A stretch of DNA of 64,000 nucleotides from Actinomadura madurae (GTDB lineage: Bacteria; Actinomycetota; Actinomycetes; Streptosporangiales; Streptosporangiaceae), in contig NZ_FOVH01000009.1 in NCBI RefSeq assembly GCF_900115095.1, forward strand, positions 124,001 to 188,000, written 5' to 3'. Below are positions 25,105 to 33,454 of this stretch, piece by piece. The notes beneath the pieces were generated by a model, which worked only from the letters and a program-made list of their open reading frames with translations, had not been told where the DNA came from and searched no databases. Made by a program: the position numbers and the translations under genes. Each line of letters begins with the position of its first letter. Positions within the stretch are counted from its first letter, which is position 1.

Positions 25105-26885
25105 GCACCGCCGCCGATCTGCTCGGGTTCGTGCGCGGCACGTCCCTGGACGCCAAGGCGCGAGCCAGGGTGCGGGAGGCCGTCCCGGAGGAGTTCTTCA
25201 CCGTCCCCGGCGGGCTCACCGCCCGCGACCGGCAGGCGCTCACCTACGAGCGGCTGCGCCGGGCCGGGCTCGCCGCACCGCCCGCGGGCGAGCTGCTGGC
25301 CGACCCGCCGGCGCTGTGCGCGCTGCTGGAGCGCGCCGCGATCGCCGACCCGCCGCTGTTCCACCTGATGCTGCTGCACTACACCCTCGCTCTCGGCCCG
25401 GTCCTGCGGTTCGGCGCGGACCAGGACGGGACGCGGGCGGTCCGCGACTCCCTGGAGTCGATGGCGTCGTTCGGCACCCTGCTGATGACCGAGGTGGGGC
25501 GCAGCAACAGCCACCTGTCGCCGCGGACCGTCGCCCGCCACGACCCGGCCACCGGAGGGTTCGTGCTGAGCACCCCGGACGGCCAGGCGGCCAAGTTCCC
25601 CACCAACACCGCCCATCCGGACGTCCCCAAGACCGCCGCCGTCTACGCCACCCTCGTCCACGGCGGCGAGGAACGCGGCGTGTTCGTGTTCGCGGTGCCG
25701 CTGCGGGGCCCGGACGGCTCGGTCCCGCCCGGCGTCCGGATCGTCGCGGCACCGGAGACGACCGGGCTGCAGATCGACTACGCCGCCGTCCTGCTCGACG
25801 ACCTGCGCGTCCCCGGCGAGGCGTGGTTGCGCGACGGCGCCCGCATCGAGGCGGACGGGACCTTCCACGACCCCGCCGGGACCGCGGCGGCGCGGCTGAC
25901 CCGCTCGATGGGGATCGCGCCGCCGGTGTGGCGGGCGGTCGTCTCCGCCTCCGCCGCGATCACCCGGGCGTCGGCGGGGATGCTGCTGGCCCATTCGGCG
26001 GGCCGCACGACGCTCGGGCGGCTGGCGCCGCGCCGTCCGCTGACCGACTACCGCAACCAGCAGGAGGCGGTGCTGGGCGCGCTGGCCTCGGCCTACGCCC
26101 TCACCGCCGTCGCCGCGCACGTCACCGCCCCCCGGCCCGCCGCCGCCGCGGACGCCCCGGCCGGTCCGGCGACCGCGTGGGCGCCCTGGTCGGCGGTCGA
26201 CCGCGACCTGGCGCTGCTGAAGGCCGCCGCGACCGTCCAGGCGCAGGAGACGGTGTCGGCCTGCCGCGTGCACAGCGGCGCGCCCGGGTTCGCCGCGGTC
26301 GAGCGCCTCAACGCCTACCGGGGCCTGGCGCACGCCTACCAGAACGCCGGCGGCGACAACGAGCTGATCCTCTACGACACCGCCCGCGCGATGGCCGACC
26401 TGGACCGCTACGTCCCGCCCGAACCCGAGGCCGGGCCGCCCGACGACGGCGACCTGGAGTCCCCGCGCGTCTGGCTGTTCCTGGCCCGCGCCACCGAGCG
26501 CAGGATGCGCGACCGGCTCGCCGCCCGGGTGAACGACGCCCTGCAAAGCGGCGAGGACGCCTTCACCGCATGGAACGGCAACCTCGTCCTGGCCGCGCGG
26601 ACCGCCACCGCCTGCGCCGACCGCATCGTCCTGGAGATCCTGGCCTCCGCCCTGGAGAGCGGGCCGCGCGCCCTCGGTCCCGTCCTGCGGCTGCACGCCC
26701 TCGACCGGCTGGAGCACCGCGCCGCCGACCTGCTCAACGAGGGCGTCGTGCCGCCCGGCATGCTCGACGAGCTGTGGGCGGCACGACGCCGCACCTGCGA
26801 CGAACTGGCCCCCGGCGCCCAGGATCTGGCCGCCGCGCTCGACCTGCCCGCCCCGGTCACCGCACCCGCCTCCTTCCTCGCCTGA
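25101..26885 (+). CDS. Acyl-CoA dehydrogenase/oxidase-like flavoprotein
   Basis: 594 residues, longer than acyl-CoA dehydrogenases (about 380) and near acyl-CoA oxidases. TEVGRSNSHLSPRTVARHDP and KFPTNTAHPDVPKTAAVYATLV (quoted in part) align with the oxidase middle domain, RSMGIAPPVWR with the start of the helical domain, and YQNAGGDNELILYDTARAM with the C-terminal FAD region. The usual catalytic Glu cannot be placed with certainty. ATG 25101 overlaps the preceding stop (ATGA). With the KAS III and acyltransferase it suggests oxidation of a CoA- or ACP-bound acyl chain. Confidence 0.8.
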   Translation: MSTAADLLGFVRGTSLDAKARARVREAVPEEFFTVPGGLTARDRQALTYERLRRAGLAAPPAGELLADPPALCALLERAAIADPPLFHLMLLHYTLALGPVLRFGADQDGTRAVRDSLESMASFGTLLMTEVGRSNSHLSPRTVARHDPATGGFVLSTPDGQAAKFPTNTAHPDVPKTAAVYATLVHGGEERGVFVFAVPLRGPDGSVPPGVRIVAAPETTGLQIDYAAVLLDDLRVPGEAWLRDGARIEADGTFHDPAGTAAARLTRSMGIAPPVWRAVVSASAAITRASAGMLLAHSAGRTTLGRLAPRRPLTDYRNQQEAVLGALASAYALTAVAAHVTAPRPAAAADAPAGPATAWAPWSAVDRDLALLKAAATVQAQETVSACRVHSGAPGFAAVERLNAYRGLAHAYQNAGGDNELILYDTARAMADLDRYVPPEPEAGPPDDGDLESPRVWLFLARATERRMRDRLAARVNDALQSGEDAFTAWNGNLVLAARTATACADRIVLEILASALESGPRALGPVLRLHALDRLEHRAADLLNEGVVPPGMLDELWAARRRTCDELAPGAQDLAAALDLPAPVTAPASFLA

Positions 26886-27030
26886 GCACCCGGCCGCGGC
26901 GGGGCGAACCGGCACGCCACGCCCCGAATTCGCCAAGGAGCAAGGGGAACCAGCGGAGAGTGGCTACCGTTCTGGTAAGACAGACTGCACGCGGGTGCCC
27001 TTCACCCGCTGGCCGATACGGAGGTAGACA

Positions 27031-27606
27031 GTGGGAGTCAGTCTGAGCAAGGGCGGCAACGTCTCGCTGACCAAGGAGGCCCCCGGACTGACCGCCGTCG
27101 TGGTTGGTCTGGGCTGGGACGTTCGGACCACGACCGGAACCGATTTCGACCTGGACGCCAGCGCCCTGCTGTGCTCGGCGGAGAACAAGGTCCTCTCGGA
27201 CCAGCACTTCGTGTTCTTCAACAACCTCAAGAGCCCGGACGGCTCGGTCGAGCACACCGGCGACAACCTCACCGGCGAGGGCGAGGGCGACGACGAGCAG
27301 ATCAAGGTGAACCTCGCCTCGGTCCCCGCCGAGATCACCAAGATCGTCTTCCCGGTGTCGATCTACGACGCCGACACCCGCCAGCAGAACTTCGGCCAGG
27401 TCCGCAACGCGTTCATCCGCGTGGTGAACCAGGCCGACAACGGCGAGATCGCGCGCTACGACCTGTCGGAGGACGCCTCGACCGAGACCGCGATGGTGTT
27501 CGGCGAGCTGTACCGCAACGGCGCCGAGTGGAAGTTCCGCGCGGTGGGGCAGGGCTATGCCTCGGGCCTGTCGGGCATCGCGTCCGACTTCGGGGTGAAC
27601 GTCTGA
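27031..27606 (+). CDS. TerD-family stress protein
   Basis: 191 residues from GTG 27031 with GGAGG seven bases before it. GVSLSKGGNVSLTKEAPGL at the N-terminus, GWDVRTTTGTDFDLDASALL and a series of Asp/Asn-rich loops (DNLTGEGEGDDEQI, IYDADTRQQNFGQVRNAFIRVV in part) are the TerD calcium-binding pattern. TerD proteins are linked to tellurite and oxidative stress, phage resistance and differentiation in actinomycetes. Here it is alone, with no other ter genes nearby. The upstream 145 bases hold no obvious promoter. Confidence 0.95.
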   Translation: MGVSLSKGGNVSLTKEAPGLTAVVVGLGWDVRTTTGTDFDLDASALLCSAENKVLSDQHFVFFNNLKSPDGSVEHTGDNLTGEGEGDDEQIKVNLASVPAEITKIVFPVSIYDADTRQQNFGQVRNAFIRVVNQADNGEIARYDLSEDASTETAMVFGELYRNGAEWKFRAVGQGYASGLSGIASDFGVNV

Positions 27607-28129
27607 GCGTCCGCCGCATGTGACGGGGGCGTCCCGGGTGTCCGGGGCGCCCCGTCGCGTTCTCCGGCGGTGCCGCGTTGCAGGTGGGGTGCCAGCGGGG
27701 CCAGCCGCGCGGCCTCCGCGGCGCGGGTGCCGGGCCCGGGGGCAGGCGGGCCGCCAGCCAGGCCTGGACCGCGGGGATGAGGAGCCGGAACCGTTCGGGG
27801 GCGCAGTGGGTGGCGCCGCGCACGAGCCACACGGTCGTGCCCGGGATCTCCGCCAGGCCGGTGGTGTCGCCGTCCGGGACGGTGACGAGCTCCCGGCGGA
27901 ACCGGGCGCGGTAGCCCGGCGCCGCCTCCAGGTAGCGCTCCAGCTGCCGCCGGTGCGCGTCGCGGCGGGCCGGGGTGGCCGGGCAGGGGAAACGGGCGGC
28001 GCCCCAGCACAGCGAGGCCGCCAGCGGCCCGTGCTCGCGGGCGGCCCGTTCGGCCTCGGCGGCCCAGACCGGCACCCAGCCCCTGGCGTGCGAGCGCCGC
28101 CCGCCGTCCCGCAACACGTCCCGCAACAC
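27413..28129 (-). CDS. Uncertain hypothetical protein, possible hydrolase remnant
   Basis: The frame from GTG 28129 (alternatives downstream, e.g. 28117) runs to a stop at 27413, overlapping the last 194 bases of terD on the other strand. Residues 10-130 look protein-like: GWVPVWAAEAERAAREHGPLA, then CWGAARFPCP and VRGATHCAPERFRLLIPAVQAWLAARL (in part), the latter like the His-bearing C-terminal end of an alpha/beta hydrolase. No N-terminal nucleophile region is present. The last 100 residues look like shadow translation. It may be a truncated gene or a false frame; without it, 27607-28151 would be an unexplained 545-base gap. Confidence 0.35.
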   Translation of the reverse strand: MLRDVLRDGGRRSHARGWVPVWAAEAERAAREHGPLAASLCWGAARFPCPATPARRDAHRRQLERYLEAAPGYRARFRRELVTVPDGDTTGLAEIPGTTVWLVRGATHCAPERFRLLIPAVQAWLAARLPPGPAPAPRRPRGWPRWHPTCNAAPPENATGRPGHPGRPRHMRRTLRRSPRSRTRCPTGPRHSPAPPRGTSTRRRCGTARRTPSRSRSRRPPTGRSARSRRCRPGSPRG

Positions 28130-28151
28130 CTGACATCTTGCGGCGGGCGGG

Positions 28152-28574
28152 CTAGGCGGCGGGGACGACGGCCATGGCCTCGATCTCCACCAGCAGGTCG
28201 TCGCGGACCAGGCGGGACACCTCCACCAGCGACGCGGCCGGGGACACGCCCTCGGGGACGAACTCGGCGCGCACCGCCCGCACGACGCCGACACCGCCCG
28301 CGTCCCGCAGGAAGTACCCGAGCCGCACGACGTGCTCCCAGCGGGCGCCGGCCGCGGTCAGCGCGGCCTCCAGGTTGGCGAACACCTGCCGGGTCTGGGC
28401 CTCCAGGTCGCCGGGGCCGACGAGGTTCCCGGCGGCGTCCAGGGCGATCTGCCCGCTGAGCACGACCAGGCGGCCGGGGACGTCGACGGACACGGCGTGG
28501 CTGTAGCCGGGGCCGGGCACCAGGCCGGGCGCGTCGATCTGCCGGATGCCGGTGCGCGGATCGTGGTCGCTCAC
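28152..28574 (-). CDS. Rid/YjgF family protein lacking the catalytic Arg
   Basis: 140 residues. YSHAVSVDVPGRLVVLSGQIALD, QTRQVFANLEAALTAAGA and LLVEIEAMAVVPA give the trimeric RidA fold. True RidA imine deaminases carry Arg in a PARS motif; here the corresponding position is Ala114 in SPAASLVEV, so enamine/imine deaminase activity is doubtful. It belongs with the non-RidA Rid subfamilies. GTG 28574 lies six bases after TATCGT (28581-28586), suggesting a leaderless mRNA. Confidence 0.9.
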   Translation of the reverse strand: MSDHDPRTGIRQIDAPGLVPGPGYSHAVSVDVPGRLVVLSGQIALDAAGNLVGPGDLEAQTRQVFANLEAALTAAGARWEHVVRLGYFLRDAGGVGVVRAVRAEFVPEGVSPAASLVEVSRLVRDDLLVEIEAMAVVPAA

Positions 28575-28580
28575 AAGATC

Positions 28581-28586
28581 ACGATA
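28581..28586 (-). promoter_or_regulatory. -10 box TATCGT of the Rid-family gene
   Basis: TATCGT on the minus strand, six bases, then GTG 28574; leaderless arrangement. Confidence 0.4.
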
Positions 28587-28617
28587 CGCGGCGTCCGGTG
28601 GTGGCGGTGCCGCCGGG

Positions 28618-30366
28618 TCAGCCGAGCAGTTCCTCCCGCAGCCGCGTCTTGAGGATCTTCCCGCCGGGGTTGCGGGGCAGGCCCTCGTCGCGGAACCAGA
28701 AGTGCACCGGCACCTTGAACGCGGCGATCCGGCCGCGCAGGAAGTCCTGGATCTCCTCCTCGCCCGCCGCGGCGCCGGGGCGCAGCACGACCACCGCGCC
28801 GACCTCCTCGCCGAGGACCTGGTGGGGGACGCCGATGACCGCGCAGTCGGCGATCGCGGGATGCTCGTACAGGGCGGCCTCGACCTCGGCGCAGTAGATG
28901 TTCTCGCCGCCGCGGATGAGCATGTCCTTGGCGCGGTCGACGATGTAGACGAACCCGTCCTCGTCCAGGCGGGCCAGGTCGCCGCTGTAGAACCAGCCGT
29001 CCACGAACGCCCGCGCGGTCGCCTCGGGCTTGTTCCAGTAGCCCTTGATGATGTTGGGTCCCTTGATGAGCAGCTCGCCGACCTCGCCGGGCGGCAGCTC
29101 CTCCCCGGCGGGGTCGACGACCTTGACGTCGCAGACGGCGACGGGCGGGCCGACGCTCTCGGGCCGCTCCAGGTAGTTCACCCCGCCGTTGTAGGTGGTG
29201 ACCGAGGAGGTCTCGGTGAGGCCGTATCCGTTGCCGGGCATCCGCTCGGGCAGCCGCTCCTTGATCTTCTCGACGAGGGCGGGCGCGGCGGGCGCGCCGC
29301 CGTAGCTGACGCCGGTGAGGCTGGAGGTGTCGTACTCGCCGAAGTCGGGGGAGGTGAGCACCTGCCAGGCCATGGTGGGCACGCCGCCGAACCCGGTGAC
29401 CTTCTCCCGCTCGATCAGCTCCAGCGCCTGCCGGACGTCCCACTTGTACATCAGCACCACCGTGCCGCCCTGCAGGGCGCTGGCGACCAGCACCGAGTGG
29501 CAGCCGGTGGCGTGGAAGAACGGGACGCTCAGCAGCGTCACCCGCGGCTGCGGCGCGGCCAGCTCCTCGACCGTCCGGCCGGCGCGGACCCCGGCCGACA
29601 TGATCCCGTAGGCGAGGCTGACGGGGTTGGTGGCGATGTTGCGGTGCGTGCCGAGGGCGCCCTTGGGCCGGCCGGTGGTGCCGGAGGTGTAGAAGATGGT
29701 GGCCTCGTCCTCGGGGTCGAGCGCCACCTGCGGCAGCGAGGCCGCGGCCGGGTCGCCGGTGTCGCCGAGGGCGTCCTCGAACGCCTCGGCGCCGTCGGGC
29801 GGCGGCCCGTCCGGGCGGGCGACCAGGCACGGGACGCCGAGCTTCGGCAGCACCCCGGCCAGGCGCTCGGCGCGCTCGGCGTCGGCGATGAGGACCTTGG
29901 CGCCGCTGTCGGCCAGCCCGTACTCCAGCTCCCCGGCGCTCCACCAGGCGTTCAGCGGCACCACCACCGCGCCCGCTGCGGCGGCGCCGAAGAACGCCAC
30001 CGACCATTCGGGGTAGTTGCGCATGGCGATCGCGACCCGGTCGCCCTTGGCGATCCCGTACCGCTCGATGAGCCGGCGCGCGAACGCCGCCGCCCGCGCG
30101 TAGTGGACGGCGAACGTGAGCCGGTCGCCGCCGTAGACCAGGTAGTCCTTGTCGCCGTGCGCGCGGGAGATCTCCAGGATGTCGCGCAGGGTGACGGGGG
30201 CGTTCTTCCAGACGCGGGTCCGCACGCCGCGTATCTCGGTCTCGGCCATCTCGAACAGCTGCCCGGGGGCGGTCATCGCCGCCCGGACCTCGGCGATGGC
30301 GGGCAGCCCGCCGCCGTCCTGCCCGGTGCCCTGCGCGTTCCGGTCCTCCACGTCACGGTCCTGCAC
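28618..30366 (-). CDS. Acyl-CoA synthetase (class I adenylate-forming enzyme)
   Basis: 582 residues from GTG 30366 with GGGAGG nearby. Motifs: P-loop FYTSGTTGRPKGALGTH, GNGYGLTET, YSGDLARLDEDGFVYIVDR, and the catalytic Lys in NPGGKILKTRLREEL near the C-terminus. It activates a carboxylic acid with ATP and joins it to CoA. The sequence is closer to long- or medium-chain fatty acyl and aromatic acid ligases than to acetyl-CoA synthetase; no membrane segment. It is a stand-alone gene, divergent from a HAD phosphatase. Confidence 0.93.
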   Translation of the reverse strand: MQDRDVEDRNAQGTGQDGGGLPAIAEVRAAMTAPGQLFEMAETEIRGVRTRVWKNAPVTLRDILEISRAHGDKDYLVYGGDRLTFAVHYARAAAFARRLIERYGIAKGDRVAIAMRNYPEWSVAFFGAAAAGAVVVPLNAWWSAGELEYGLADSGAKVLIADAERAERLAGVLPKLGVPCLVARPDGPPPDGAEAFEDALGDTGDPAAASLPQVALDPEDEATIFYTSGTTGRPKGALGTHRNIATNPVSLAYGIMSAGVRAGRTVEELAAPQPRVTLLSVPFFHATGCHSVLVASALQGGTVVLMYKWDVRQALELIEREKVTGFGGVPTMAWQVLTSPDFGEYDTSSLTGVSYGGAPAAPALVEKIKERLPERMPGNGYGLTETSSVTTYNGGVNYLERPESVGPPVAVCDVKVVDPAGEELPPGEVGELLIKGPNIIKGYWNKPEATARAFVDGWFYSGDLARLDEDGFVYIVDRAKDMLIRGGENIYCAEVEAALYEHPAIADCAVIGVPHQVLGEEVGAVVVLRPGAAAGEEEIQDFLRGRIAAFKVPVHFWFRDEGLPRNPGGKILKTRLREELLG

Positions 30367-30543
30367 GTCGCGCCTCCCGCGGGGTCACGGCGCGCCGCCG
30401 CGCGGGCCCCTCCGCCGAACACGGTTCGGTGCGCCGTGCTCGAAATCTATGATCCACATCACGCGCGGGTCAACGCCCCCGCCGCCGCGGGCGGATTCGC
30501 CCGGATGGTCCGTCGGATGATCCCTGCCTGCGACAATGGGGGC

Positions 30544-31323
30544 ATGACCGAGCGCAAGCCGATCGAGTACTGGCTGTCGGACATGGACGGGGTGCTGGTC
30601 CACGAGGGCCGTCCCGTCCCCGGCGCGGAGGAGTTCATCCGCCGCCTGGCCGCCTCCGGAAAACCGTTCCTCGTCCTGACCAACAACTCGATCTACACCC
30701 GCCGGGACCTGTCGGCCCGCCTGGCCGCGGCGGGGCTCGTCGTCCCGGCCGAGTCGATCTGGACGTCGGCGCTGGCCACCGCCCGGTTCCTGGCCGACCA
30801 GCGGCCCGAGGGGTCGGCGTATGTGATCGGGGAGGCGGGGCTGACGACCGCGCTGCACGAGGCGGACTTCGTCCTCACCGACATCGATCCCGACTACGTG
30901 GTGCTGGGGGAGACCCGCACCTACAGCTTCTCCCAGATCACCCGCGCGATCCGGCTGATCGAGAAGGGCGCCCGGTTCGTGGCGACCAACCCCGACCCGA
31001 TCGGCCCGTCCCCGGAGGGGTCGCTGCCGGCGTGCGGCGCGGTCGCCGCGATGATCACCCGCGCGACAGGCGTGGAGCCCTACTTCGTCGGCAAGCCGAA
31101 CCCGCTGATGATGCGGACGGCGATCAACGTCGTCGGCGGGCACAGCGAGAGCACCGCCATGATCGGCGACCGGATGGACACCGACATCGTCGCGGGCATC
31201 GAGGCCGGGCTGGAGACGATCCTGGTGCTGACCGGGGTGACCGGCAAGGACGAGATCGCGCGGTTCCCGTTCCGGCCGCACCGCGTCGTGGCGTCCATCG
31301 CCGACCTGATCGAGCTGGTCTGA
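30544..31323 (+). CDS. HAD-IIA (NagD-like) phosphatase
   Basis: 259 residues. Motif I LSDMDGVLV with nucleophile Asp13 and Asp15, motif II LTNNS, Lys in FVGKPNPLMM and motif III/IV MIGDRMDTDIVAGIEAGL. The large C2-type cap lies between, as in NagD and related sugar- or nucleotide-phosphatases. GACAAT six bases before ATG 30544 suggests a leaderless start. The substrate cannot be read from the sequence. Confidence 0.92.
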   Translation: MTERKPIEYWLSDMDGVLVHEGRPVPGAEEFIRRLAASGKPFLVLTNNSIYTRRDLSARLAAAGLVVPAESIWTSALATARFLADQRPEGSAYVIGEAGLTTALHEADFVLTDIDPDYVVLGETRTYSFSQITRAIRLIEKGARFVATNPDPIGPSPEGSLPACGAVAAMITRATGVEPYFVGKPNPLMMRTAINVVGGHSESTAMIGDRMDTDIVAGIEAGLETILVLTGVTGKDEIARFPFRPHRVVASIADLIELV

Positions 31324-31336
31324 CCGGCGGCGGCCG

Positions 31337-31352
31337 GGCCCGCCCGCGGGCC
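31337..31352. terminator. Hairpin after HAD-IIA gene
   Basis: GGCCCG-CCCG-CGGGCC lies between the converging HAD and SnoaL-like genes. Confidence 0.45.
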
Positions 31353-31359
31353 GGGTCTG

Positions 31360-31779
31360 TCAGCCGGGGACGGCGACGGCTCCGAGGGCGGTCATGAGGC
31401 CGAGCGCGTCCGACACGACCCAGTACTCGGCGAACCGGCCGTCCTCGGCGCGGAAGATGTCCTGGCCGCTGAAGGAGACGGGCGTGCCGGGCTCGGCGGT
31501 GGCGCCGGGGATGCCGCCGCGGTAGGAGCCGTGGAAGCTCCATCCGGCGGCGACCATCCCGTCGCCGACGACCGGGCCGACGTCCAGGGTGGTGCGCACG
31601 CCGGTGAAGTAGGCGTGGGAGCGGCGGACCTGCTCGGCCGCCTCGGCGGGGCCGTGCACCTCCAGGTTCGGCCAGTGGCCGGTGAAGCCGGGGGTGAGGA
31701 TCTCGGCGGCGACGGCGTGGTCGCCGCCCCACACCTCGAACAGCCACCTGCGGTAGAGGGCGTCCAGTGCGTCGTCCAT
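31360..31779 (-). CDS. SnoaL-like / ester-cyclase-type polyketide-cyclase-fold protein
   Basis: 139 residues with the cone-shaped SnoaL pattern: ALDALYRRWLFEVWGG at the N-terminus, ILTPGFTGHWP, HGPAEAAEQVRRSHAYFTG, and a final strand FSGQDIFRAEDGRFAEYWVV carrying the conserved E-x-W. ATG 31779 is chosen as the first Met giving a normal family length. Divergent from the YigZ-family gene. Confidence 0.85.
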   Translation of the reverse strand: MDDALDALYRRWLFEVWGGDHAVAAEILTPGFTGHWPNLEVHGPAEAAEQVRRSHAYFTGVRTTLDVGPVVGDGMVAAGWSFHGSYRGGIPGATAEPGTPVSFSGQDIFRAEDGRFAEYWVVSDALGLMTALGAVAVPG

Positions 31780-31833
31780 GCCCCGGGTGCTGCTCGCGGG
31801 CCCGCCCGGCCAAACGTAGAATCGGGGACGACC

Positions 31834-32457
31834 ATGCGCATGATCAGGCAGGGCGGGTCGCGGGAGCTGGAGATCCGCAGGTCGCGGTTCGTCTGCACGC
31901 TCGCCCGCGCGGCCGACGAGGCCGAGGCGACGGCGTTCGTGGCCGCGCACCGGCGGGCGCACCGCGACGCCACCCACAACTGCACCGCCTACGTCGTGGG
32001 CGAGCACGGTGAGATCACCAGGAGCAGCGACGACGGGGAGCCGGCCGGGACGGCGGGCGTCCCGATGCTGGAGGTGCTGACCCGGCGCGGGCTGACCGGC
32101 ACGGTCGCCGTCGTCACCCGCTACTTCGGCGGGGTGAAGCTCGGCGCGGGCGGCCTGGTCCGCGCCTACAGCCAGGCCGTCGCCGACACCATCGACGCCG
32201 TCGGGGTGGTGGAGCTGCGCCCGGTGGTGACGGTCACCGTGGGGGTGGAGCACGCGCTGGCGGGACGGTTCCTGGGCGATCTGCACTCTAGTGGGCACCA
32301 GCCCGCCGGCGTCCGCTACGGGGCGGGCGTGGAGGCCGACGTGGCGGTGCCCGTGCCGGAGCTGGAGGCGTTCGAGGCGTGGGCCGCGCAGGTGACGGCC
32401 GGGCGCGCGTCGGTCCGGCGGGGCGCGCCCGGCCACGTCGAGGTCCCGGTGCCGTGA
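31834..32457 (+). CDS. YigZ/IMPACT-family protein
   Basis: 207 residues. The signature region DATHNCTAYVVGEHGEITRSSDDGEPAGTAG (start and end quoted as family-defining; residues 50-80) followed by PMLEVLTRRGLTGTVAVVTRYFGG and VKLGAGGLVRAY defines UPF0029/IMPACT proteins. A C-terminal ferredoxin-like DUF1949 domain (about 135-200) completes it. Eukaryotic IMPACT modulates translation control through GCN2; the bacterial role is unsettled. TAGAAT lies 11 bases before the ATG at 31834. Confidence 0.93.
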   Translation: MRMIRQGGSRELEIRRSRFVCTLARAADEAEATAFVAAHRRAHRDATHNCTAYVVGEHGEITRSSDDGEPAGTAGVPMLEVLTRRGLTGTVAVVTRYFGGVKLGAGGLVRAYSQAVADTIDAVGVVELRPVVTVTVGVEHALAGRFLGDLHSSGHQPAGVRYGAGVEADVAVPVPELEAFEAWAAQVTAGRASVRRGAPGHVEVPVP

Positions 32458-32460
32458 CCC

Positions 32461-32484
32461 GCGGCCGGCCGCCTCACCGGCCGC
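32461..32484. terminator. Hairpin between yigZ-like and hydrolase genes
   Basis: GCGGCCGG and its complement CCGGCCGC enclose an eight-base loop, just after the yigZ-like stop and before a facing gene. Confidence 0.5.
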
Positions 32485-32510
32485 CTGATCGGGCGACCCG
32501 GCAGCTCCCA

Positions 32511-33302
32511 TCAGGCGGCGAGGAAGTCGGCCAGGACGGGCGCGAGAACGGCGGGCGCGACGTCGTGGGTCTGCCCGTCCAGGGTGCGGTGCGACCCGGC
32601 GGGCAGGAGCGCGGCGGCGCGGCGGGCGGTGTCGCGCATCCAGTCGGGGCTCTCGCCCCCGTCCAGCACCAGCGCCGGGACGGTGACCCGGGCGAGCAGG
32701 TCCTCGGGGAGCTTGGCGCCGGTGGCGGCGTCGTCCATGACGGCGGAGTCGTAGGCGAGGGTGGGCGCGAGCGCCTCCAGCGCGGGCCACATCGGCGCGT
32801 GCCGCATCTGCCCGACCATCTCCGCGGGCATGCCGACGTTGGTCATGAACAGCGCGAGCGCGTCGCCGCGGCGGTCGTCGGCGAGCAGGCCGGTCAGCTC
32901 GGTGTGGTAGGCCCTGGCCCGGGTGAGGTGGTCGTCGTGCGCCGGGTTGAACGGCGGCTCGAACAGCGCGAGCCGGGTGATGGGCAGGCCGTGCGCGGCG
33001 GCGCGCAGGGCCAGGACGGCGCCCGAGGACATCCCGTAGACCGCGGCGGACCCGCCGGCGGCCTCGATGACGGCGGCCAGGTCCTCGATCTCGCGTTCGA
33101 CGGCGTAGGGCGGGGTGTCGCCGCTGTCGCCGCGGCCGCGGCGGTCGTAGGTGAGGACGGTGTGGACCGGGGCCAGCAGCTCGGCGAGCGCGGCGCCCGA
33201 TCCGCGGTCGTTGAGGGCTCCGCCGACATGGACGACGGCGGGGCCGGTTCCGGTCCGGTCGATGGCGATGCGGGTGCCGTCTTTGGAGTGCACGGTTTCC
33301 AT
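32511..33302 (-). CDS. Alpha/beta hydrolase
   Basis: 263 residues. The nucleophile elbow YGMSSGAVLALRAA places Ser92, VLTYDRRGRGDSG is the usual strand-4 motif, LVLDGGESPDWMRDTA holds the acid region and LDGQTHDVAP the catalytic His. Substrate unknown; family members include esterases and signal-molecule hydrolases. Divergent from a TetR gene with a shared palindromic operator, so it is probably repressed by that protein. Confidence 0.9.
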   Translation of the reverse strand: METVHSKDGTRIAIDRTGTGPAVVHVGGALNDRGSGAALAELLAPVHTVLTYDRRGRGDSGDTPPYAVEREIEDLAAVIEAAGGSAAVYGMSSGAVLALRAAAHGLPITRLALFEPPFNPAHDDHLTRARAYHTELTGLLADDRRGDALALFMTNVGMPAEMVGQMRHAPMWPALEALAPTLAYDSAVMDDAATGAKLPEDLLARVTVPALVLDGGESPDWMRDTARRAAALLPAGSHRTLDGQTHDVAPAVLAPVLADFLAA

Positions 33303-33385
33303 GAGGGGTTCCTTCCCAGGTCGCGGCGGTCTTGGCGCGGCGTTCCACGTGCGGCGGCTCCCCAGTATCCGGTCCGGGTCCGACA

Positions 33386-33404
33386 GGGAGACAGGCTGTC
33401 TCCC
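33386..33404. promoter_or_regulatory. 19-bp palindromic operator GGGAGACAG-N-CTGTCTCCC
   Basis: Nine-base arms are perfect around a single central base. It lies in the 152-bp gap between the divergent hydrolase and tetR genes, about 50 bases from the tetR start, the usual place for a TetR binding site that controls both directions. Confidence 0.8.
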
Positions 33405-33454
33405 GCACGGGGCATGGTGTCGCTTCAGGGGACGGTGGTGTAGCCTTCCCGGCG

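Noticed and set aside
22866..26885. Classic fatty-acid synthase (fab) cluster
   Set aside because: No acpP or fabF, and the genes are divergent with an oxidase-like partner.
27031..27606. Tellurite-resistance operon
   Set aside because: Only one TerD-family gene is present; no terA/B/C/Z partners nearby.
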